Positions 45,851 to 57,352 of a stretch of 64,000 nt of DNA are shown here, piece by piece (the stretch's first letter is position 1; every line of letters starts with the position of its first letter). Source of the stretch: Larix kaempferi (lineage: Eukaryota; Streptophyta; Pinopsida; Pinales; Pinaceae); NCBI GenBank assembly GCA_027924585.1, contig BSBM01001445.1:1798001-1862000 (forward strand), given 5' to 3'. The notes beneath the pieces were generated by a model that was given only the letters and a program-made list of their open reading frames with translations, did no database searches and was not told the origin of the DNA. A program made the translations under genes and the position numbers.

Positions 45851-45879
45851 GGCCTAAAAAATAGGCCGAGATCCCTTTT

Positions 45880-46940
45880 CACTATAGAATGAAATTTTTA
45901 TCTGCATTTCATAGGCTTAAACCATGTCAATAAATGCACATTAATGGGAGAACTTGATACCATTGGATTCATCAATGAATCCTCTATCCATATACATAAA
46001 ATTTACAAATTTTTATCTTCGTATGTCTTTTGTTTTTAAATTTCTACTAAAACTTGCCTTAAAAAACCCTGCCTACAACTTCGATTAAGCTCAAAGATAA
46101 ATTAACAACATTCAAAATACACATCCAAAAAATTTGAAAAAATACCCAAGCACTAGATAAGCGTGTCCTCTTCAAAAGAGTATTTTTAGTTTTGCAAATT
46201 ATGTAAACAATCAAAATATTTGGTGCACACACACACATGTGTGCAAAATGTGACTGAAATATTCATTGGTTAGTTTCGAAAAATAATAATAAATATAATT
46301 TTTCGAGAAAAATTAAAAGAAAAATATGTAAGCACTAGTGCATTCTGTCTAGATCATGTTAGCACATTTCATTTTTTAAAATTATTACTTTAACATTAAA
46401 TTATTGTGCACACACACAAACTACTTGTTAATTGCTCTTCAAATTTTTAAGTACACACGTTTCATTAATTGAAAATTCGACACAATAAATTACATTGGTA
46501 TATTTCGAAAAAAATATCATTGAAAAGCCAACATAATTCTCTACATTTCATTTTTTTGACCGCATGTCAAAATTCATGTGGCAAATATGAGTTTCGAGGG
46601 CTTCAATTTAATACATAGGTAAAATTTCTGTTTTTCGTCGTCATATTTGGCCAAAAATAGTTATCCATCTTCATGGAATCACCCAATATTTCTTTTAATT
46701 ATTTAATTTTTTCCTTCTTATAAAAATCCTTTAAATGTAAGACTCGAAGCACCAAAAATCTAATGACTTTCTTAAACAAAATCTCTCAAATATTAAGAAA
46801 CCTAAAACCAAATAAATGAAACCCTAAATCTTAAAAAACATGAAGCCATAGAAGACAATACTAAAAGTGGGAATACAATCCTCCCAAAACCATGGTAAAG
46901 CAAAACTCATTGAAGAATATATGATTTTTTAGATAGTCTC
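45880..46940. other. AT-rich sequence without genes
   Basis: A GGATTCATCAATGAATCC palindrome lies near 45973 and an ACACACACACATGTGTG tract near 46228. Nothing else is recognised. Confidence 0.5.
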
Positions 46941-47639
46941 TGGGCTTTGCAACAAGGCCTTCTTGGAGCAATGGCGACGCAAAGGTTTTCTTCTATACAA
47001 AATGATTCTTGGTATTCTCCTTTAGGATGGTACCACTTAGTCAAAGAGTGGTTTTTTGCCTCTAGGTATAAGGTTCCTTCTATGGTTTGTTGTTGGTTTA
47101 GACAGGTCATCATGGTTCTAGTTCTTGTCACTTGATGCCGTTTCCTATGGTACATTGTTGCCTTTTTCTTTTGTTTCTTCTAGGAATTGGTGATTTTTTT
47201 TTCCGAAAGGTGCTTTTGTCAGTGGTTGACGGAGGTGGAAGGGAAATGATTTAATATGTCCTTTCCATTATTATGGCACATTTTTTAAATTCTTGGGAGG
47301 AAGACTTGTAAGATGGTTTGGCATATTCACTTAAGGGTACTTTAGGAGATGGGTGTTTCTCCTCTTGCATTTTGCATGTGTAAGGTTTTTCCTCTTCCTT
47401 GTTACAAGAATTAGGGCTTGAGGGTCCCCTATTAGGAGGGAAGAAAATCGGTGCTCTACCTGTGAGAGCAGTTTAGTTGCTTGGAGGCGGGAGGTCTAGA
47501 ATTTTAGAAGATGAGGAGTCTGGGCTTCTAGGGGATGGTGACCCGGTCCCAAATAGAAATGAGCCTCTACCCACGAGGAAAAGAAAATTCGGGTGTGTGA
47601 ATAAATCGGTGAGGAATTTTTTGGCTCTAGGGGAAGATG

Positions 47640-48300
47640 TTGAGATGTATGAAGCAATCACAATGTCTAAAATTACACTTGTAGGTAGGTTTTGGTGGTA
47701 GGGCTATGCAGATTGCCACTTCTAGGAGCTGGGTGGAAGCAAATTGGGTTAAGGAGCTCGGTTACTCCCCCAAAATTTTCACCCTAGAACAGGGCTAGTT
47801 AGGAGTCACCCTAGCTACTATATGGTATTTGGATTTGGGATCTATTTTTGCTGAAGCTGAAGAGATGGTCTCCTTTCTTCAACATTGGATCGGAATTTTT
47901 TTTACAAACATGTAGTGTGAGTGAAATTTCTAGGGTTACATGTTGAGCTATGGTCTAGAGCTATCTTTTGCAATATTGGTGATGTGTTGAGGTCGTTCAT
48001 TAAATCAGATTTCAGTTTTTTCAAATCAGGTATTTTTTTGGTCGCAAAAATTATGGCGGAATTGGATCTTAGAGATGGTATTTCAGAGGATTTGGCGATT
48101 TATTTGGGAGATAAAACTTGGATTCAACCTATAGATTATGCTAGAATCCCCTTTAAATTTTCATGTTGCATATTTATGGGCATTTGGATCAGAAGTGTTT
48201 TTTATGCTTTGATAAGAAAGTGTGGACGAAAAAAGTGTTGGATTCAAAGGATGCTGCCATGGGTAGAGTATCTGCTTCTTCACAGTGGTCTCTAAGAGAG
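47640..48300 (+). pseudogene. LINE ORF1 (DUF4283-like) pseudogene
   Basis: The start of the domain is readable as SKITLVGRFWW (near 47670-47700) with continuation in another frame (SRSWVEANWVKELGYSP). The best open piece (47921-48295) has LHVELWSRAIFCNIGDVLRS and VAKIMAELDLRDGISEDLAI and QPIDYARIPFKFSCC. This is the plant L1 ORF1 nucleic-acid-binding domain leading to a zinc knuckle. Stops and frameshifts separate the pieces. Confidence 0.8.
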
Positions 48301-49389
48301 TTGCAGAAGACATCTTCAAACCGGGTGGAGGGTTTTGTTAGTAATTTTAATGGTTTTGTTTCTACATAGATGGCTATGAAACAAGACCTCCCTCTGTCTT
48401 GAGGATTGGACGCTCATGGAGAATATTGTCAGGCCATTCGAGGTGATGGGACTGGGAATTCTAATCTTATGCTTCATCTTGATAAGGATTTCCATCAGCT
48501 CTCCTTTTCTCATAGAGGTGATTTTTGGTGTCTTTTGGCTACTCTTGAATGAGTGAAGAACCTTCTTTCAATGGAGATTTCATCGAGTAAGCACTTTTCC
48601 ACTCTACATTTTCCATGTTCTAGTGGTGGTGTATTGTGGGACTTAAACAGTTAAGGGTTTGCTGATTTTGTGCATCCTTTTGTCTTTGGTGGTGACTTAG
48701 TAGCTGAGTCAGTTGATAGGAGTTTGAGTAGTCTCTTGTTATGGTCCTAGAAGGACTCCTAGTGTTCTTCTAGGTCTTTTTGTTCTGTCTCTCTCATATG
48801 TTCCCCCTTAGGTTGAAGGGTTTTAAACTGTCTACTATGCTTTCCCCTATCCCAAATAACTTCTATGATATTCCCCATTTGGAATGAGTTAGAGTGGATC
48901 CTTGTGGGGGGTATGGGGTTGATGGGATTTCCCCTCTTATGAAGCAAACCTTGGTTATCTTGGTGGATTTTGCTTTCACTCCTTCTAGATCAATTTTTTC
49001 TAGTTTGATTTTAGCCCTTTTTTGAGTTACATGTGCAAATTGGATGCTTAGTGAGCCCAAGATATCTGTCATGTTATGTTGTTGGATCATTTTGTTCTCC
49101 CTCTCTTATTGATATGGATTATGAGTCCTATCCTTTCAGTAAGAGTGGTATCCAAGAGCCACAAGCCCTTGTTTCTTCTCCCGTGGGTTAGGTGATGTCA
49201 CATTATAATCTACGTTCCCTTTCAAGGACAAAGGGGCACCAAAGACGAGTTTTGGTAGGTGGAGTTCAAAAATACCCTAGGATAAGGGAAGAAAATCAAT
49301 CATGGATTCCACAAGGAGGCAGGTTATCTTAGACATCAATGCACGAAGGAAAAATACATTGAAAATTTTGTTTAGAGCATGAAAACCTG

Positions 49390-52300
49390 TGCTTGGGTGT
49401 ACCTAATGCTGACACTTTCCATAAATGGCATAGGGTTGCGACTGCCCTCGAAAAATTATCCTTGAAGAGATTTTTTTTTTCTATCATACCTTTAGCCATT
49501 TTCTTACAAGAAACCCTCACGTGTGGTGATAGTATTTTGGATTGCCTTAGAAGGATTCTCCCTGGTTGGGACTTTTTTTGTGCTAATGCTTCAGGCCAGT
49601 CAGGGGGTCTTGTCATTGGTTGGTTTACTTCTTCTTTTCTTTGTGTTAACAGTTGCAATTTCCTATCAGGTCTAGGTGCCACTTTATTCTCCAGGGAACT
49701 GGGATTGGCTTTCTCCCTTTTCAATGTTTATAGCCCTCGTCGTTGATGGAGTATTAAGACATAATTTTGAGAGTGGGTTTCCTTTATGTTGAGAGGCTAA
49801 TCCTGGGTGGTGATATCAATTTGTCTCTTGGAGTTGCGGAAATTTGGGGGATTCGGCTTAGAGGGACCCTCTCTTTGATTATTTCCTCATAAAATTGGCC
49901 AATTCTTCTCTTCTTGATATTCCTCCAGTGCAGATGAGGCCTACTTGACATAACAAGCAGGCTGGGGAAGCCTATATTGCGAAAAGGATAACCAAATTTC
50001 TTATAAAGATTGGGACTCTTCGATCTCCTTCTTGTGTGAATTAGTGGGTTGCGGAAGGGGGTGAGTCTGACCACCATCCCATCTTTATGGATATGTTATA
50101 GGGTGTAAAAAGGCTGCATAGCCTCTTCAATTTCGACTCTATATGGTTGCAAGATGTTGAATTTAGAGAAATGACAAAAATATCCTGGACTCCTTATGAT
50201 GATTTTAACCCAACCTCGGCTGGTATTCAGTTTAATAACAATTTAATAAATATCAAGGCTTTGACTATCCCATGGATTGATGATAAAATATCGTCCTAGA
50301 ATGCAGAGGTCAGGTTTACTGAAGCAGCCCTTGAAGACTTTCAGCTGAATAACCTAGGTGGTTACTCATCTGAGCCACAAAAAAAGGAAATTTTGGAGTT
50401 GGATATAAAAGGAAGGAAGTTTTTAATGGAGGAAGAGGCTTCAACGCATTTGAAAAGTAGAGCAACTTGGATTCAGAACGGTGACAATAATACCAAGTTT
50501 TTTCACAATTATATTCAACATAGGAAGAATTATAACTACATTTGGAAGCTCAGTGATGATGGTGGTAATGAAGTGGTAGGATTTGAAGAATTGGTAAGTG
50601 TAGGTGTTAGACACTTCAATAATGTTTACAAAGAAGATCATGAGGCAACATTCTCCACATGATGAGTTTATGTGCCACTTTTCCCTCCTTAGTTTCTAAG
50701 GAACATAATCTTGATCTTCAACAACCCATGACCTTTGAAGAGTTAATGGATGCCTTGAGCTCGATGCAAGATGACAAAATTCCTGGGCTAGATGGATGGC
50801 CCATGGGATTCTTTAAAGGTTTCATGGGTTGATTTGAAAATGACTGATTTGTTGTCATTGAAGAATCTAGGGTTAAAGGGAAAATTTTGGCACTGTTTAA
50901 CTCCACTTTCATAGCCCTTATACATAAAAAAGATAAAGGTATCTCTTTGCACGACTTCAAGACGATCTCTCTGTGTAGTTGCATTTATAAGCTTACTGCT
51001 AAGGTCATAGCCAGAAGGATCCGTGGTTTTCTGTTGCAAGATGTTCTCCAAGAGAAATTTTCCTTTTTGGAGGGGAGGAAAAATCATGATGCTATTGGTA
51101 CTTCAGCTCAGGAAGCTCTTCCTTCTGCTAAAGTTTAAAAAATTTGTGCTTCCATTTTTAAGGTTGATCTCAAAAGAGCCTATGATCAAGTAAATTGGCT
51201 TTACCTTCATCTAGTTTTATTCTATATATGTTTTTGTTTGAGCATAGTTAATTGGATTATGTCCTGTGTACAGGTTGTGTCCTTTGTTGTTTTGATTAAT
51301 GCATCCACCTCTTCATTTTTTATACCTAGAAGATGGCTTAGACAAGGATTCCATTTGGCTCCCTTATTGTTTATTTTGGTGATTGAATGTTTCAGTAGAT
51401 CTATCCGGAATGCTAAATCTTTAAGTGCTATGAAAGGATTGAAGATTGGGGGTAATTTAAACATTAACCATCTTCTGTTTGTTGATGATGCTTTATTGTT
51501 CATATATGGCTTTAGAAGAGATATCCTCAAGATCAAAGGGTTGTTGGATGCTTTTGTTTGACTACCAGTAAGACAGTCAATCTTTCCAAATCCATTGTTT
51601 CTTTTATAAATCTTGAGGGGGAGATGGCTCTATGGATAAAAACACTTTTTACTTCTTTGAAGTGGGTGTTCAGAAGGGTAATAAATACCTCGGTTTTATT
51701 TTAAAACCAAATGACTTCAATAAGAAGGACTAGGAAGGGCAGGTGAACAAAGTTGAGAAAAGAATTCATTTATGGTGCAATTTGTGGCTTTCCAAAGGTT
51801 GTAGGATGATTCTTATGAAATCTATCTTGGAAGTTATTCCTATTTTCTGGTACACTTTGGCTCATGTGTTTAGTGGTATCATTGATCGTATTAGGAAATT
51901 ATGCTTTAAATTTCTGTCGCATGGTAACAAGAAAGATAAATCCTTTCATTGGGTTTCCTGGCATAAGTTATCTATCCCTAAGGAACGTGGTGGATGGGGT
52001 TTCAAACACCCTCAAATTTTCACTAAGGCCCTTGCTACAAAGAGCATTTGGATATTTCTTACGGTTGATATTTTGTGGACCAAGGTCATTTATTAAAATT
52101 ATGTTGCACCCCTTTCCATTGATGAATGGTTCAGAAGTAGGAACCCGAAACTAAGAAACACGTCTTCTATGTAGAAATCCTCGATACAGGAATTCAATCT
52201 TATTGATGACTGGATTTTCTGGAGAATAGGAAATGGAAATATACTTAGATTGGGTATTGATCCTTGGGTTGGTTGTAGTGAATATTTTGTCTTACATGAT

Positions 52301-53441
52301 CATATGTTGGATTCCTTATAGGACCATGGATACTTATTCCTTCATCAGGTTGGTGATATGATTCATACTAATCATCTTCGACAGATGTGGATGCAGGATG
52401 ATTTTATTGGTTTCTTTTGGAATGATAAGGCTCTATTGGATAATTATATCAAGTCTTTATAGGATTTACACGTTAGGTTGGTTAACATAGATGATGAGAT
52501 TATCTGGTGTAGGAGTCTTGAAGGTGGCGTTTACTCTCCAAGTTTGGGATATTCTATTGCCATAGAGGAAGAAGACCTCCCTCACCCTCTCTGGTGGCAC
52601 TCTATTATTTGGCTCTTGGAATGCCCTCTGAAGACTAAACTGTTTATGTGGTGAAATTTATCATGCATAATTTTTGTTCGAGATTTCACTTCCAAATTTT
52701 TTTATGCTGGGCCTAGGAGATGTCCTCTTTGCAGAAATGAGGAAGAAACAATATCACACTTTCAATCATTGTCCTTATTTTCAAAGTATGTGGAAGACTT
52801 CCTCACGGATCAAAAGATTTATTTTCGATTGGAATGGAGAGGATCTTTAAGTAGTGTTTCGGAATTGGCTCAATGATATAACATCTATAGGTCTTAAATC
52901 CACACTTGTGTTGTTAATCTATGGAACCTGGATAGCCCGTAATTCAATAACTTTTGAGGAAAAATGGATTCCTATGGAAGTCTATGCTCTTAAAATAATT
53001 TCCATTTTTTACTCTCTCCTGTAGATTAAAAAGCAGAAAATGGCCAGGAGTGTCCCTATAGTGATGGTGGATAAATCTTATCCTTGTTGTTTTTTTTATG
53101 GGTTTTCCCAAGGGGATCTAGCGAGTGGAGGTGTTGGTGGCATTATTTTCTCTTCCGATACTACTTGGACAAAATTTGTAGTAGTTGTGGGTCAGTGTTC
53201 AAAAAATCAAGTAGAATTATTGGCTTTGAAGATGGTCTTACTTATTCCTATTTCCAAGGGGATCCACAAAATTCAAGTGTTTGGGGACTCATTGCTCGTT
53301 ATAAACTGGATGAAAAATAATATATCCCCAAAAAACATACTTTTGAAACCTCTGTACAAGGCAGTGATCTGTTTAGCTACTCGTTTTCTGATGATAAGTT
53401 TTAGTCATGTTTATAGAAAGAGGAATGGCATAGCGGACTAA
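49390..53441 (+). pseudogene. LINE ORF2 (endonuclease-RT-RNase H) pseudogene
   Basis: The endonuclease begins near 49393 with AIFLQET and ANASGQSGGLVIGW. The pre-RT region (50393-50662) has SRATWIQNGDNNTKFFHNYI. The RT (about 50700-51561) has FKVDLKRAYDQVNW, LRQGFHLAPLLFILVIE and an intact LFVDDALLF box. A zinc-type region with RRCPLCRNEEET lies near 52720. RNase H (53040-53441) has GVGGIIFSSD, QVELLALKMVLL, VFGDSLLVINW and the final HVYRKRNGIAD. At least six frame breaks occur, so no functional protein is expected. Confidence 0.9.
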
Positions 53442-53840
53442 CTATTGAAGTTGGGCCTGTAGTTTGGAGATGGTATCGGGCAGAAATGAGAGTGTGACAA
53501 TGACACAATCATGGAGGATGACCCATGACCTATGACATTCCGATCTATCAAAATCCCTATAATGAACTAAAAAGAATATATTCTCTTACGGGATTTTTTT
53601 TTTCGTTATTTGGTAAGTCCCTGTCTATAGTAATAGTTTTTGCTTTATAGCTGCTAGTTTGACGAAGAATTTTGTATCTACTGATAAGTAGTGAAGCTGA
53701 TATATGATCATCCTCATGAATACGATTGATAGATGATGAAAATCCCATTGCTAGACAATGAGGATGAAATGTAAGAAAGGCTCATGGCCATGTAAAAAGT
53801 CGTTTTTTTTTATAATAAACGACGATATTTTTTCTTTGGA

Positions 53841-55920
53841 AAAAAAATATATATGATTTCTTAAAATTTTAATTTAAACATTCAATTATTACATTTAAAT
53901 TTAATTTAGTCGTAGGGATTTTTCTTTATTAAAAAAATATATCCAATAGTAGTCAAAGTAGCTCATAAAGAATAAGTTAGATGGAGATGTCATTCACGAT
54001 TGTTTTTCCAATATTTTTGTTAGAGATTGTCATCCTACTTTGATTAGTTAATTTTCCTTACATATAAGTTGAAAAATGGAAAAATGGTGCCACATTTATG
54101 ATAAATTTAAGATTTAAAAAATGAAAGATGTATTATTATTAATCATGATTTTAATTGAAACACGAATTTAGAAAAGATGTTATTTTCCAAAATTGAAAAG
54201 ACTTATTGTTTTCCCATTTTCTAATGGGACAATTTCATATCATCCATTAAAGATAATATAGTGGTAAAAAATTATTTAATGATTATGGAAAGTGTTAACA
54301 TGATCTAAATTTTAATCTTTGTTTGCTAAAAAGATAGAAGGAAGAAAGCTATTCAAAGGCAATGTAGAAATGCTAACATTTTTTATTTGAATATTAGTAT
54401 TTATTATAAGTTTAAATAAATTATTATAAAGAAAACATGTTTTTAAGTAATGTTTTATGTGGAATCGCCTTAAAAAATTGTTTTATTTATTTTTTGATAG
54501 TGGATGTTGTTAGCAAAGGTGTATGGTCAAAGATTTTAGTAGAGACTTTCTTTTAGAGCTCTTAAATTGTAAGAAGACATCGGTCCATCTACATATATGA
54601 TGTACAGGTGTACCAAAATATCACATGCACCAGATATTTGTAACATTAGGACTTCTCTATGCATTAAGGTGTTACAATATCGAAATACCCTCATTACTGA
54701 AGGAAATAATATGCTCATTTTTATTTTACGAGATCACTCATTGGTGCATCTACCATGAAAACTAATCACAACATTACAACGTAGGGCACACCATCTCCTG
54801 TAAAATACTTGTTAATAAATTTAGGTATTTATATTAAAAAAATTCTAAAATTGAATGATGCATTAAATGGATATACATGCATTGGTGCATCCTCATACAT
54901 GTCACATCAAATTTACATGATCATACATCTAAATTGATCAGTGCATTAGAGAGAAGATATCACAATGATATATATAAATCAATAGAGCACTGACATAGGA
55001 TAAAATCTTCAATGATAAAATATATGGGTTTAGTTTTAATAAAGTTATAAACATACCTGGGTTATTTAGTGCCGCAAAATTCACCATTGCATATGAATAT
55101 AAAGCTCACTGTCAATTTTGATTGTTGGAATACACACACACACACACTATTTTAAAAATTTCCACAAACATCATGATGCTTTTGGATGTCATAACTGCAC
55201 CAATTTGTTTATTCAAATATTCCATTAGGAAATGCCTTGTTCAATCCATTCTACAGTGTGATTTAATATTTAAAATGGAATGGTGCATCGTATTGTGGGA
55301 GTGTGTAGCGATAGAGTTATATCTATATATCTGTGTATTTAGATAGATAGATAAATAGATAGATAAAGTGATAATTTCATTTGTAAATTGATTGCAGTGC
55401 TTGGTACCATAGAAGCACCGATGCATAACCTCATTATATGGCGATCTTGTCATCATTAATATTGAATTGTCCCATTTCTCCCTCCTATTCATCAAAGGAT
55501 TTTGAATTTTTGAAATTGATGTAATAAATTATTCATTTATTTAGATGCAAACCATGCTTAAGTAAGAAGACAACATGTAAAGATTTTATTACCTGATGAT
55601 TTACTTTGATTTACTTTTATAATAGATTAAAATTTAAAATTTACCTTTCATTTCCAAATTTTCATCTTTTTATAAACTCTACATAGTTTTTTTATAAACT
55701 CTACATAGTTCATTTGATTCATTTGCTTAACATTATAAAGTAGTGTGCAATGTGTATTAATAGGGTGTACGATAGTTGGTGTGTTAATAGGGTGAATTCT
55801 TTTGAGTTAATTTATGTTTTAGAAGTGTACCGGTATGCGGGAATATTAAAATCCCCCATGGTTTAATGATGCACTTTATAATATATAATATCCGATTGAT
55901 TTTTCTTCCTTCTACTGTAA
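53841..55920. other. unassigned AT-rich sequence with microsatellites
   Basis: (CA)n at 55130-55147 and (GATA)n-like repeats at 55341-55367 are the clearest structures. GGTGCAT and its complement recur (for example near 54733, 54884, 55275 and 55414). No coding similarity is seen. Confidence 0.5.
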
Positions 55921-55923
55921 ATG

Positions 55924-56075
55924 CACTAGCAAATTGTCAACCATTTATTGGTGCATTGTTTGATAGATCTGCACCACATGTGGTGTATATTGTCAACATC
56001 ACTAGTAGATTGTCAACCATTTATTGGTGCGTTGTTTGATAGATATGCACCACATGTGGTGTATATTGTCAACAT
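55924..56075 (+). repeat. 76-bp tandem duplication with CACCACATGTGGTG
   Basis: ATTGTCAACCATTTATTGGTGC at 55933 and 56009 heads two nearly identical units, each containing the perfect 14-bp palindrome CACCACATGTGGTG. A third, decayed unit (GATAGATATGCACCACTTCTGGTGC) lies near 56417. Confidence 0.9.
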
Positions 56076-56702
56076 AAACACACCAATCATTCTTTTTCAT
56101 GGAGGGCCATATATGTTGATGTGCTTTGATACGTATGGAGGCATTCATTATGGTGTGTTCATATATACTAAGTGAACGGTTAACATAAATAATTTAACAT
56201 AACTAGTGTGGTTTATAATGTATGAACACTCCTTACATTGTGCATTGTTTTAAGTCAAGCACACTAGTAAGCAAGGCTAGTAAATACCATACTCATTTTA
56301 TCTAGTGTGTTTGACAATATATGGAAGCATCATTAACTATGCTTATGTATATTAGAGACAAAACGATAAACCTAGACAATGCAATAAATAAGAGGTTGCA
56401 AAGTGTGTTTTATGATAGATATGCACCACTTCTGGTGCATACCTTTATCATAAATGCACTAGCCAAGATATTGAGTGTGGGGTTGTAAATATTCAGTCAA
56501 ATTTTGGATGTATGAAGGATTTTGTGATGTTGCATCCATATATATTGAGTGTGTTGAAGATCATAATGTGCATAAATGTGATGTATCAATTACCATTTAC
56601 AATGCAAATATTTTTAAGGTGCATCGGTAGTGTTAGATAGTTATTGTACCAAAAAAAAATCATTTTTTTAGCAATAAAAATGGTCATTTAATAATATAAA
56701 AT

Positions 56703-56735
56703 TGTGTGTGCGCGTGTGTGCACGCACACACGCAC
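56703..56735. repeat. alternating purine-pyrimidine tract
   Basis: About 33 bases of strictly alternating GT/GC/AC dinucleotides include an 8-bp hairpin CGTGTGTG-cacg-CACACACG. Such tracts can adopt Z-DNA in vitro. Confidence 0.85.
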
Positions 56736-56829
56736 TTAATGAAAGTTCTATGTGAAATAGATATAGCGGTGATGATAAGAGTAGTAGCAACAATAGGTCG
56801 AATTGTATAGCATTTTATAGTAGTGGGAA

Positions 56830-57352
56830 GCTTGAGGGAGGGAGAGAGATTTTTACTTTCGTCCTATTAAAATATATGCTCATATCCTTTTAATGAATGT
56901 TGGCCTCCTCAAATTTTATGAGGAGGTTGCATCCCTTAGCAGGAGCACTATTCTATTAAGATAGCTGATCTATGATTGGGATTGTCCCTATTGGTACTTT
57001 AGGTTCGATCTCAATATGTGTTATGAACCCATAGAGGAGGACGTATACTCAATTATTAGGCTATCTAGGAGAGGATGGATTTTCCCCATTTCTTCGTTCT
57101 CATACCTAGAATTGTGGGAGAGAATTAGCTAGATTACATTTAGAGATATGTCAGTGATGATGGAATAACTTACAAAATGAATAATTTTATTGTTCATAAC
57201 TCTATTTATACAATAGAGAAGGGTTGTGAGACTTCATCATCCAATATGTTGTTTGGACTTCTTGAAGACTCTTCATCTTCCTATTTAAAAATTGAAAACT
57301 ATTTCCATGATTTACGAAGAACCACAATCCTTGCATATTAGATTTCCAATGA
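56830..57352 (-). repeat. probable 3' LTR of copia B
   Basis: A purine-rich tract (AAGGGGGAGG on the minus strand, about 57364-57352) follows the RNase H end, so the LTR should start there. A minus-strand TATA box (TATAAATAGAG) lies near 57214-57204. The lower border is a guess and I see no matching second LTR. Confidence 0.45.

Larger units (their letters stand above)
46950..53840 (+). mobile_element. L1-type LINE, near full length, broken
   Basis: ORF1 with a DUF4283-like domain, then ORF2 with AP endonuclease, RT, a zinc-type segment and terminal RNase H occur in the order typical of plant L1 elements. The 5' border near 46950 is approximate. The 3' end is taken near the T-rich hairpin GTCGTTT...AAACGAC at 53799-53823, without a clear poly(A) or target duplication. 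Stops occur throughout. Confidence 0.88.

Noticed and set aside
28446-45884. CACTA-transposon termini (CATTCTAGTG near 28444 and CACTATAGAATG near 45873)
   Set aside because: Each motif points away from the 28-46 kb interval, and the right-hand one lies outside the array, so they cannot be the two ends of one element spanning it.
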